A stretch of 64,000 bases of DNA. It comes from Bacillota bacterium. GTDB taxonomy: Bacteria > Bacillota > Clostridia > Oscillospirales > Acutalibacteraceae. Location: contig JAETSA010000008.1 in assembly GCA_021769885.1 (NCBI GenBank), positions 62,001 to 126,000 on the forward strand. The letters are read 5' to 3'. The notes below the pieces were generated by a model, which was not told where the DNA came from, did no database searches, and saw nothing but the letters and a program-made list of their open reading frames with translations. The position numbers and the translations under genes are program-made. Shown here in pieces: positions 18,106 to 27,300 of this stretch (position 1 is the stretch's first letter; every line of letters starts with the position of its first letter).

Positions 18106-18375
18106 AACAACCATATAAAGTGCTGTTTCAAGATACATAAGCGGTGCAAATCTGAAATTACCTTTAGCCAAATTCACCGTACGCAGCTCTCCGGCAAAGT
18201 AATAAATATCTTCAAACAGATATTTGTGAATAGCGGCTAATGTCTTATATGTTCCGTCAGAAAGTAGCTTGAGAATGGCAAAGTCAAATAAATTAACAGC
18301 TTTCTTTTTACTGATTCGTTCTTCTCGTGCGAGTTCGGCAGAATCGGTAAGCCCTAATTTAATTTCAAGTGCCAT
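18106..18375 (-). pseudogene. Fic gene, 3' truncated
   Basis: From ATG 18375 (after AGAGGTG) about 88 residues match the N-terminal part of short Fic proteins, up to NLAKGNFRFAPLMYLETAL. The frame then runs into the DUF5054 fragment before the HPFxxGNGR catalytic motif, so no active enzyme can be made. It differs from the intact Fic at 9118, which is longer and has another N-terminus. Confidence 0.75.
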
Positions 18376-18540
18376 ATTGCACCTCTAAAAACTAAAATTT
18401 CTCGTAAGATTTATGTGTTTATTATAACATTTTTTGATTATAATTCAACTTAACGATTAGTATATACGCTCACCTTATGTGTTAAATGAATTAGGAATAA
18501 ACCTAAAAGCATTTTTATTTTAGCTCCCAAAAGTGACATC

Positions 18541-18723
18541 TTATTTGTCACTTTGAATGTCACTTTGAATTTTGTTTTTTGACTCTTCAAGATCTAGAAA
18601 ATCGATAACACTATCGGATGATGAAATTTCTGCCGGAACTTCGATATATTCTTCATCGTCATTGAACATCATATATTCGGCAGCGCGACCGGCAAGCCGC
18701 CTTTTAATTTCATTATCGTCCAT
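18541..18723 (-). CDS. Small acidic hypothetical protein
   Basis: 60 residues, rich in Asp, Glu and Ser, with ATG 18723. No motif of known antitoxins is evident, though its position one gene upstream of a fic remnant would fit a small Fic partner. A weak AGGTT precedes the start. The gap on either side (18376-18540 and 18724-18854) shows no further gene. Confidence 0.4.
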   Translation of the reverse strand: MDDNEIKRRLAGRAAEYMMFNDDEEYIEVPAEISSSDSVIDFLDLEESKNKIQSDIQSDK

Positions 18724-18854
18724 TCAATCGAACCTCGTTCTCGAATAAATATACTGACAAAAACTGTTATTAATCAAGTCTCTCTTCACAAGAAGTAAAC
18801 TCAAATTAACAAAACAAATGATTATAACTTATTAATTAGTAAATTAACATATAT

Positions 18855-19624
18855 TTAAAATAAGGCTAAAAGGAACAAATCTTCCATTGTTTCTATAACT
18901 TCTCCATCGTATCCTCCCGGAGAACCGTATGATTTATCAATGTTTTTATTTTTATTCCCATAGATTGCTGAAAACTCTGCAATAACAGTAACCAACTGGC
19001 ATACTTCTATTTCTTCGCAACTTTCAAAATTATATTCTATCAACAACTGCTGAATCGGTGTAGCCTTTTTGTCATTACTATTAAACGCATTAGCCAAAAC
19101 ATCTGTAATATGATTTTGATATTCAAACTCTCGACGTGGTATTGGTTTATCAGCATAGTATTCTAAGCTACGAGCAAAATACTTTCTCCTCCATCGTAAA
19201 AAACACTTTTATCATCAGGGAAGTGTTTATTTAGCACACTTTCTATTGCAACCAAACACTTTTCATAAATATTGTACTCACTGACTCGTAAATCCAAATC
19301 ACAATATTCCAAAATTCTATTTTGAACCTCTTTAGTACAACAGCAAAATTCTCTATACATCTCTCTATTGTAATAAAACAAATCATTATACATCGTGGCT
19401 ATTGCACATAGCGGAATAAGCCCTCTGTCCTTATAATATTTAGAAATAAATGATACCGCTTGTGATTTCACACATTCTTGATGACGCTGTTCATCACGCA
19501 TATCCTGCCTTTTTTCAAACTTTTCCATACGATTACTTTGCTTAATTTGCAGGATAGCAATAATTATTGTTGCTGTTAGGGCAACTACGGCACTAATAAT
19601 ACTTATCCAATCGGAAACACTCAT
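18855..19624 (-). pseudogene. Single-membrane-segment protein with frameshift
   Basis: The start is ATG 19624 after AGGAG (MSVSDWISIISAVVAL). One N-terminal membrane helix (~5-25) and a charged helix (KFEKRQDMRDEQRHQE) lead into a soluble domain. The frame ends early at 19163, but the overlapping frame continues naturally with ARSLEYYADKPIPRREFEYQ to 18855. Adding one A in GGAGAAAG near 19180 joins the two into a ~255-residue protein. Similar proteins are common in clostridial accessory DNA and have no known function. The lesion is in a short A run, so real decay and an assembly indel are both possible. Confidence 0.65.
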
Positions 19625-19898
19625 ATGGTTTCTCCTTTTACTATAAACGATAATTTTTTCTGAAAACACATCAACAAAACTTGAATTTTTCTCCGTGTTA
19701 TAGAGGGGTATTTTTTGGTATCGTGAAATCAAATGTAAACAAGGTGTAAAGATTTTTGAAAAACACCCGAACAAAATGGAAATTTTTCTCTGTATAGTAG
19801 AGGGATTTTTTTATAGGTGAATTTTTGTTTTCAAGTTTACTTATGCTTTTTTCTTTTTGAAAAAGTATCTCTCGAATAATACGAAAGGAGGCAGCGCA

Positions 19899-20411
19899 AT
19901 GAAAGAAAGCTACAAAAGTTTTGATGAGCTACCGATGATGTTATCGGTGTCGCAGGTTGCAAAGGTGCTTGGAATTTCTCGCACAAGGTCGTACGAGCTT
20001 GTCAATGAAAAAGGTTTTCCAAAAATAAAAATCGGCACAAGAATTGTTGTACCGAAAGATGAATTCAAGTTGTGGATTCAAAAACAAATCAAGAAAGCCT
20101 ACTTCGGCGAAAATACGCCCCTTGTGGCCGACGAGAACGGCGGTTATACAAGACCCGTAAACTTTCGAAAAAGATACTACCGAATTCTCAAATCCGCAGG
20201 GATTGAGCAGAAAGGTTTGCACAGTCTCCGCCACACATTTGCAACGAATCTTGTAAACGGTATTAAACAGGCAGACGGCTCTATAAAATCCTTAACTCCT
20301 CGCCAAGTCGCCGACCTGCTCGGTCACAGCACATCACAGATTACCGAATTGTATTATGTGAAAAAAGATACATCAAGACTTAACGGAATTACAGAGGGCT
20401 TTGAAATGTAA
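19899..20411 (+). CDS. Xis-integrase C-terminal fusion
   Basis: 170 residues from ATG 19899, preceded by AAAGGAGG. Residues ~1-65 are a complete excisionase-like HTH (SYKSFDELPMMLSVSQVAKV, IKIGTRIVVPKDEF). From AYFGENTPLV onward the ~103 residues match the integrase at 10656, with its HSLRH, LLGHS and ELYY motifs. The first catalytic Arg and the Lys region are missing, so strand cleavage is unlikely. The join is in frame with no stop and the ribosome site is strong, so a protein is probably made. It may be a deletion product of an xis-int pair or a DNA-binding modulator. The tail motif follows the stop. Confidence 0.8.
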   Translation: MKESYKSFDELPMMLSVSQVAKVLGISRTRSYELVNEKGFPKIKIGTRIVVPKDEFKLWIQKQIKKAYFGENTPLVADENGGYTRPVNFRKRYYRILKSAGIEQKGLHSLRHTFATNLVNGIKQADGSIKSLTPRQVADLLGHSTSQITELYYVKKDTSRLNGITEGFEM

Positions 20412-20418
20412 CCAAAAC

Positions 20419-20472
20419 GACCGTCCAAACAAAAAATTGGGCGGTCAAAATTTGCGTTGCTGTAAACAAAGA
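20419..20472. repeat. Integrase-tail motif, copy C
   Basis: GACCGTCC and GGGCGGTC form a hairpin 8-30 nt after the fusion stop, followed by AAAATTTGCG and TGTAAACAAAGAAAAAG. The hairpin differs from copies A and B but remains paired, and the tail is conserved. Next to it begins the CoiA-like gene. Confidence 0.6.
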
Positions 20473-20542
20473 AAAAGAATTGTTCTATTATTATAAATAT
20501 GTGATATAATATTTATAATATATTATTTTAGCAGGAGCTTTT

Positions 20543-22477
20543 ATGCATATTATATTACAGGTTGGAAATAAAATATTTTCTTCATATGGCAATAGTGATT
20601 GTGGCATTATATTAGAGTACAGTGGAATAGTTTCAAAGGAAAATATCATTAAATGGTTAGATGAAGAATTTGAAATTATGACTTCTGAAATTAATATAGA
20701 CCATACATATAGTGACTTTATAGTGGTCACAATGCCTTATAATGATAAAGTGTATTCAGGCAAGCTTATTTCTTTTTTTACAGCACTCAAGCATTTATCA
20801 CATATTGATAGTGATGAAATTAAAGAATATTTGTCTAATCAAAAAGCTCAATCATATATTAAACTGCAGTATGGATTAAGAGATAATAAATTAATATCTA
20901 TACAAGATATTCCAAAAGAGCAAAAAGGGCTTAAATGTAATTGCCGTTGCACAGGATGTGGCATGAGGCTTCAAGCAAGAATAGGCAACGGAAAAAGGCA
21001 ACCACATTTTGCTCATAATAACGAAGCTTGTGACATTGTTGTTGCACACCAAAGCGCTTTACATATTCTTGCTAAAGAGATTATTCAAGAAGAGAAAAAA
21101 ATAGGATTACCAGCACTTAAGGTTAATTTTGATGAAATTTCTAAAAATAATATGAAATCTTGGTATTATAAACTATCTGATGAAATGATTTATAAGTCAG
21201 CACAGACTGTAGCATGTGAGCAGGTAGTATTAGAAAAAAAGATTTCTGACATTGTCCCAGATATTATAGTAAAAATTGGTGAAAGATATTGCCTAATTGA
21301 GATTGCGGTTACCCATTTTGTTGATGAAACTAAAACTGAAAAAATAAAGAAATTAGGATTGCCTGTAATAGAAATCGATTTAAGTATGCTATCTGGGGTA
21401 GAACTTAGCAGAGATAATGTAAAAAAGATTTTACTTGAAGAGAGTGATTTAAAATATTGGATTCATAATCCCAAAAAAGAAGAGGCGATAATTTGGGCAA
21501 CAAATGAATATGAAAAGAAGGACAAAGAGATTCGTCATATTCAAGAAGAAATAGAACGGACTGAACGAGAAAAACGCCAAAGAAGAGTGGAAAAAAGAAA
21601 GATTGCTAAAGAAAAAATAGAACAATTGCAAATTGGCAACAATTATGAAAATGAAATTAAGCGTTTGAGAAACGATGTCGCATTTATGAATTTATTTAAG
21701 CACAGGTCTTTTTATAAAGATGGAATGGCAGTTCCATTCTATATGGACATTCCAATTACAGGAGAAGTTGTTTTTGACTGTGATAGAAGAATTTGGCAAT
21801 CAGCTATATTTGATGTGTTTATATACAATAGAAGATTAGACGGGAAGCCTGTTGTCAATATTAAAAAAATTTCAAAATGGGTAACTTCGTATCAGCAGGA
21901 ATTTAAACTGAATTGGGATTTGGTTTCAAAAGCATTTATTGCATTGAAAAATTCTTGTTATGAGAGAAGCTTACTTCAGATGTGTATAAAAGAGTATATA
22001 GAGTATCTATCCCTAATAGGGTTTCTTTCAAAGATTTATTATGAAGTTTTGTCTGCTCATAATCTAACTCCGCCTAATAAGGAAAAGGCGGCAGAATTAA
22101 AAGCAATAATAAATTCAGTTAATCAGTATTCGTGGAGTGTTACTGAGGAGATTTATGTTATGCTGAATCCTAATGAATATATTTTTAGCCATGATAGTAT
22201 TGGTAAAAATGCTTCTAATTTAACAAATAAAAGGATTGATGATATAAGCAATATTATGAAAGAGCAAAAAGAGAAGTCGAAACAATTAAAATACAATTCT
22301 GGTTTAGAAGAAATAATGTTTAATGACAGTTTATCAAGAAAGGAAAATGCTGTGGACAGTTTTGGCTTTAGATGGCTAACTTGCACATCATGTGGAGAAA
22401 TAAAAAGAGAAGATGAAATGGTATATTTAGATGGCAATGAGGGCTTATGCCGTGATTGCAGTCGAAGAAAAATATAA
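20543..22477 (+). CDS. CoiA-like nuclease with zinc-binding regions
   Basis: 644 residues. Residues ~129-165 carry a Cys/His cluster (CNCRCTGCGMRL, then HFAH and a later Cys) typical of CoiA-like proteins. Next comes a restriction-endonuclease-like core with SDIVPDIIV and CLIEIAVTHF (~235-260), giving Asp and Glu metal ligands. A long charged coiled coil (~320-375) and a unique ~250-residue region follow. A C-terminal zinc ribbon with two CxxC pairs (CTSCGE, CRDC) ends the protein. CoiA is a competence protein; large relatives on mobile elements may process DNA or act in defence. It has a GCAGGAG ribosome site and lies at the tRNA-Trp edge of the island. Confidence 0.75.
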   Translation: MHIILQVGNKIFSSYGNSDCGIILEYSGIVSKENIIKWLDEEFEIMTSEINIDHTYSDFIVVTMPYNDKVYSGKLISFFTALKHLSHIDSDEIKEYLSNQKAQSYIKLQYGLRDNKLISIQDIPKEQKGLKCNCRCTGCGMRLQARIGNGKRQPHFAHNNEACDIVVAHQSALHILAKEIIQEEKKIGLPALKVNFDEISKNNMKSWYYKLSDEMIYKSAQTVACEQVVLEKKISDIVPDIIVKIGERYCLIEIAVTHFVDETKTEKIKKLGLPVIEIDLSMLSGVELSRDNVKKILLEESDLKYWIHNPKKEEAIIWATNEYEKKDKEIRHIQEEIERTEREKRQRRVEKRKIAKEKIEQLQIGNNYENEIKRLRNDVAFMNLFKHRSFYKDGMAVPFYMDIPITGEVVFDCDRRIWQSAIFDVFIYNRRLDGKPVVNIKKISKWVTSYQQEFKLNWDLVSKAFIALKNSCYERSLLQMCIKEYIEYLSLIGFLSKIYYEVLSAHNLTPPNKEKAAELKAIINSVNQYSWSVTEEIYVMLNPNEYIFSHDSIGKNASNLTNKRIDDISNIMKEQKEKSKQLKYNSGLEEIMFNDSLSRKENAVDSFGFRWLTCTSCGEIKREDEMVYLDGNEGLCRDCSRRKI

Positions 22478-22493
22478 AATTTTTTGCAATTTT

Positions 22494-22680
22494 TGATGCT
22501 ATATTGATGATGTAACAGACGGAATTGTTGAAAACAGGTGGCAACAGATACAAAATTGACGCTTAAATTGAGCATCAAAATGCGTAATTTTAGACCGTGC
22601 GCCGACCTGAAACGGGCAAGTGAAAAGCCTTGAAACCACGCTGTTTCAAGGCTTTTGGTGTGGCAGGGGCAGAAGGACTT
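22494..22680. repeat. 187-bp direct repeat, right copy, at intact tRNA-Trp
   Basis: This copy equals 12435-12621 in length and order: TGATGCTATATTGATGATGT, a variable middle, the terminator hairpin and then the last 20 nt of tRNA-Trp. Here the tRNA continues intact. The block between the two copies is 10.06 kb repeat to repeat. Confidence 0.8.
22623..22656 (-). terminator. Terminator of the tRNA transcript
   Basis: AAAAGCCTTGAAA (22623-22635) and TTTCAAGGCTTTT (22644-22656) are perfect 13-bp arms with an 8-nt loop, just past the tRNA-Trp 3' end. On the minus strand the stem ends in a T run. The same hairpin occurs at 12564-12597. Confidence 0.85.
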
Positions 22681-22736
22681 GAACCCTCGGCACGCGGTTT
22701 TGGAGACCGCTGCTCTACCAACTGAGCTATACCCCT
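22661..22736 (-). tRNA. tRNA-Trp (CCA)
   Basis: 76 nt read on the minus strand, starting AGGGGTATAGCTCAGTTGGT and ending in encoded CCA. The acceptor arms AGGGGTA and TGCCCCT pair with one T-G. The anticodon arm GCGGT-CTCCAAA-ACCGC gives anticodon CCA. The T arm holds GTTCAAG. The 3' 20 nt are repeated at 12602-12621. Confidence 0.97.
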
Positions 22737-22862
22737 ATATATTCTGTTTTGAAATGCATCTAAGCGGAGCAGTGCTTTCACGCGGGAAGACAGCGACTGT
22801 GCGGCGTCAGAAACTCCTCGCTCTGTATTCTGCATCTGCACCGAATCGGACAGCCTAAAGAA

Positions 22863-22939
22863 TGGTGGGCCATCAGGGACTCGAACCCCGGACCGTCCGG
22901 TTATGAGCCGGATGCTCTAACCAACTGAGCTAATGGCCC
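22863..22939 (-). tRNA. tRNA with CAT anticodon, probably Ile2
   Basis: 77 nt on the minus strand, starting GGGCCATTAGCTCAGTTGGT and ending in encoded CCA. The anticodon loop is CTCATAA, anticodon CAT. The loop context and the GGGCCAT acceptor resemble clostridial tRNA-Ile more than elongator Met, so a lysidine-modified Ile2 tRNA reading ATA is favoured. Met elongator remains possible. Confidence 0.9.
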
Positions 22940-22958
22940 ATATCGAAGTTGCCTATTT

Positions 22959-22987
22959 ATTATATAAATATTTTCCCGTGATGTCAA
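22959..22987 (-). promoter_or_regulatory. Promoter of the tRNA pair
   Basis: On the minus strand TTGACA (22982-22987) and TATAAT (22959-22964) are exactly 17 bp apart, about 20 nt before the CAT-anticodon tRNA. One transcript covers both tRNAs. Confidence 0.85.
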
Positions 22988-23329
22988 GTCTTTTTTGCGG
23001 ATTCCCGCAGAACCTGAGGGAATCCTGCGAAAAAGGATGCGGCATAAAAAATGCGGCGGACAAGAACCCTTGCCCGCCTATATTTCCGCCCTCAATTTGC
23101 GGTGCCGTTTGTTAGAAATTATTCCTTTCGAACGACAACTATAGTATAGCACAACCCATTGTAAAAATGTGGATTTTTGTCTAAATGCAATGATTTCTTG
23201 TCTAAATGCAATATTTTCTCGGAAATTAGTGATAATTCAGCACAAATTTTGTACCGAATTACGGCGCATATTGAAAAAGTCAGACCGCTTACTTTGACAA
23301 GGAAAGCATTGTAAAATGCCCCTACGGAT

Positions 23330-24110
23330 TTGTGCAAATCTGTCATTCTGAGCCGCAGGCGAAGAATTCCACACAAAGCAGCGTGAATTGGATTCACGCA
23401 TAGTAGTACTATCATCTATAAACCGCATATCGCACCCTCGGGGAGGGTGATTCCCCGCAGTGCGGGGAAATGTCGTGCCAAAGCACGACAAAAGGGCTCG
23501 CCGCTGTCAGCGGCTGTCGAGCGTAGCGAGACTGAGGGAGTTTTCCACGTCCGACCCCTACAGGATTGCACAAAATCGTCATCCAGCGGGTGGTCGGGTG
23601 CGGGCTTGCTCGCACCGCAGATTTTTATCCGGCTTCGACGGACGCGCAATGCACGCCCCTGCGTATTGCCGTTGAATTTATACAAAATCCGATCGACCTC
23701 GGGCGATTCGTGAATCGCCCCTACGAGTGTAAAGAACGACTTCTGTGTTGCTCTGCGAATTTCATTAGACTTCTGCGGGCGGGCACGGAGACCCGCCCCT
23801 ACGCGCCATCCCCGTAGGTCGGGGGCTTGCTCTCGCCGTTTCTGGTTACGCAGATTTTGGAATCGCCTCGGGTCGCCGACCCCTACGAGGTTCGCGTATC
23901 ACGGTTGGATTTACGCAAAATCCGACTGTGCTCAGGCGGGTGGAAATTTGCCATTGGGGCGCACAGATTTCGCGGAACGCGTCATCGGTCGTTCCCTACG
24001 AGATTTATACATCCCCGTTGGATTGTTCTGATTTTCGCGGGCGATTCGTGAATCGCCCCTACGGGTGGTGAAAAGGTGTCCGCTATGATTATATCTAAGT
24101 TCTTTGGCGC
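23330..24110. repeat. Dense array of dispersed hairpin repeats
   Basis: This ~1.4-kb gap has no credible gene. It contains GTCATTCTGAGC..GCGAAGAAT near 23341-23370, GGGCGATTCGTGAATCGCCC plus CTACG at 23701 and 24039, GCGGGC..CCCGC plus CCTACG near 23775-23803, and GGGTCGCCGACCC plus CTACG at 23870. Spacer and unit lengths are irregular, so this is not CRISPR. Short ORFs in both strands are products of the repeats. From 24111 to 24231 nothing is evident. Confidence 0.75.
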
Positions 24111-24231
24111 GGTGTGAAAAATTTTTTTGCCTGCGATGCAAAATAACAGACCTGTTTTGAAAAAATCTGTTTTTATCCTATATTTTCTGTTGAAATTTTT
24201 AAATTGCTTTGCAAATAAACTGTGGATTTTG

Positions 24232-24260
24232 TTGAATTGTTGCACACTTTGTGCTATACT
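24232..24260 (+). promoter_or_regulatory. Promoter of the subtilase gene
   Basis: TTGAAT (24232-24237) and TATACT (24255-24260) have a 17-bp spacer. The start codon lies 58 nt downstream after TAGGAGG. Confidence 0.65.
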
Positions 24261-24318
24261 GTTTAGGAACACCTTTTCGGTAAAATTTGTTGTTACCGTG
24301 TAGGAGGAAAACAGACCT

Positions 24319-27300
24319 ATGAAACGTTTTCTTGCATTTTTTGTTGCCTTGCTTCTTGCATTTTCTACTGTCGGCGTGTGCTTTTCAGCCTTTGCCGCCG
24401 AAATCGGAGGCACAAACGAGCTCGGAAACTTCACCGACGCATTGTTAGAACTGGTGCGTACTTATGACGCGCCGGCATATGCTCCCGAACAAGGCGAAGC
24501 CGCAGCAGAAACAGAACTCAAACAAAAGCTGCCCATGACCTATGATAAGGACTTCTTCTCTCCGCACGAGTTTGCCGCTTCGCACTATGACGCCGTGGCA
24601 AACGATGGGGACGAGGAGATGCCGGATTCGACCTTTGCATCCAAGCGTCTGATTGTAAAGTCCGAAAAAAAAGATTCCTACACAAGGCGCAGTGGAATGC
24701 ATCAGCGGCTACCGTGATTTACACATTCTGCAATACGAAACCGAAAATGCTGCCCGAAACGCGCTTGCTTATTACAAATCCTGTCCGGATGTAATTTATG
24801 CAGAACCGGACTACATCTGTTCCGCCGAGGGCGATTGGAACATCCCATCTGCGCAAAGCAACGACACGCGGCTGACGGTACACGACCAAGCGCTTTCGTA
24901 TGTATCTGACCAAATCGGCTTTGAAAGCATTAAGGATACACTTGCAGGTATGCAGCTTTCGCAAATCGTTGTTGCACAGTTAGACAGCGGCGTGGATTTG
25001 GATCACGAGCTGTTAAAAGACCGTCTGCTCCCAAACAATGTGAATTTCAGCGGCACCGGCGAACCGGACAGCTGTGAAGATGACTACGGGCACGGCACAC
25101 ACGTGGCAGGCATCCTCGCCGATAACAGCTCAAGCAATGTGAAAATCCGTCCGTACAAGGTTCTGAACCGTGACGGAAAAGGTCCGATGAGCCTCATTGC
25201 GCTCGCAGTCGATAAAGCCGTCGAGGACGGTGCTTCGATCATCAATATGAGCCTTTCGAGCAAAGGCGAAAGCCAAACAATGACCGATTCGGTGAACAAT
25301 GCCGTGGCGAAGAATATTAATGTCGTTGTAGCGGCAGGAAACGACTGCGCTGACCTCGAAAAAACCTACTACTCCCCTGCCTGTGTGGAATCTGCCATTA
25401 CCGTGAGTGCCACCACACAGAGCAATCGACTTTCCGCATATTCAAACTATAACAACACCATTGATATTGCCGCCCCCGGTGATAATGTCAAAAGCAGTTA
25501 TCTGAACAATAGCTACACCTTAATGAGCGGCACCTCCATGGCGGCACCGTTGGTTTCGGCAGGTCTTGCCATTCTGCGCACGGCGTTTCCCGGGAAAACT
25601 GCCGCCGACGCAGAGGCAACCATCAAAAAATTTGCCATTCAAGTGCCGCGGAACGAAAAAATAAATGAATTTGGCAGCGGCATTCTGTTTTTAAAATACA
25701 TTTTACAATCTCAGCCGAAAACAGCCGATCCCGTATTCAGCGCAGAGGAAGGCGTGTTCGCGGAGTCCTTCGATTTAAGTCTTTCCTGCCCTGAGGCGGA
25801 TGCAACAATTCTATATGTGCTTAACAGCTCCGAAGCTCTTCCGCAAATCGGATTTCAAAACGGTACGGTTTATAAAACGCCTTTTACCGTTTCAATCGAC
25901 ACAAAGGTCTCCGCAATTGCCATTTCCAAAGGTAAGCTGCCGAGCGCCGTGGTCACTAAAACATACACGCGTGCAAAGGACAGCGAAGAGGATTTATATG
26001 ACATCAACAAAAGCGGCAACATCACCGCCTATTTGGGCACGCAGACGGATATTGTGATTCCCGACACGGTGCACGGCACAGCTGTACGCGGCATCGCCGC
26101 AAGAGCCTTTAGGGGCAACACCTTCCTGCGCTCGGTAACACTGCCTGACACAGTCACCACCATTGGCACATCCGCCTTTGCCGACTGCACTGCACTGCAA
26201 TCCGTTAAGGGCGCAGGCGTGCGTCAGATTTCAAGTGCCGCATTTCAAAACAGTGCTGTTTCTGCCTGTGCATTCCCAAATGTCACCTCCATCGGCACAA
26301 AGGTATTCTCCGGCTGTCGAAACCTTGCGGAAGTGGATTTTCCGAAAATTGACACGGTCGATGCCTATGCTTTCGAAAACACCGCTGTACGTGACTTTTC
26401 CTCAGACACCTTGCAACGCATCGGAATGTTTGCATTCCGCGGTTCAGCAATCGAAACCGTCAGCCTGCCGCGGCTTACCACACTGAGCGCATCGGCATTT
26501 GCAAATTGTGCTTCTCTGCGTTCATTTTCTGCGCCGCGTTTGGCTACTGTCAGCATCAGTGCCTTTGAAAACTGCATCGCCTTGCAAACGGCAAAGCTGC
26601 CCGAGGTCGTTTCAGTTGCTTTAAACAGCTTTAAAAATACGGGCTTGCGGCTCGCCTACCTGCCGAAGCTCCAAACCGTTGACCGCGCCGCATTCTCAGG
26701 CAGTACGGCACTTGAAGCCGTATTGCTCCCTGAAGCTGTGGATGTCAACACTTCTGCCTTTGAAAACTGTACCCAGCTGAGTCTTGTATATCTGCCGAAG
26801 CTCACGACGCTGAAGCGTTCGGTGTTTGACGGCTGTCGCTCGCTTACATTCCTGAGTCTGCCCGCAGTGGAAACCGTAAATGCAGGTGCTTTCTCCGACA
26901 CAACTCTCGGCATAAAATTCTTACAGTTGGATTCTGTTTGTGAAATCGAAAGTCTGCCCGCTACGGTCGAGCACCTCGTTCTGCCCACATCCTTCACGCA
27001 AATTTCCTGTACGTTACCGCAAACCGACTTCACCGTTTACGGAAATCCCAATACCTACGCACAGAAATTTGCCGCAGATGCAAAAGCCACATTCAAGGAA
27101 GTTCCCGTAATTGTGTTCAACGCACCTGAGAAATATACGCCCGAGGACAAGATTCTCGCGGTTTATGCAGTCGGATTCCACTGCAAATACCAATGGTATA
27201 AATCCGATTCTCCCGAAACGGTGGGCGCACCGATTGACGGTGCGGATGATTTCTGGTATACGCCTGTGCGCGAAGATAACACCGCTTACTACTATTGCGT

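Noticed and set aside
23416-24051. Several overlapping ORFs of 66-89 codons on both strands
   Set aside because: All lie in hairpin repeats, have no ribosome sites, and are explained by repeat sequence being open in many frames.
23380-24110. Possible CRISPR-like array of repeats
   Set aside because: Repeat units differ in stem and length, spacers are irregular, and units are self-complementary REP-like hairpins; no cas gene is in the window.
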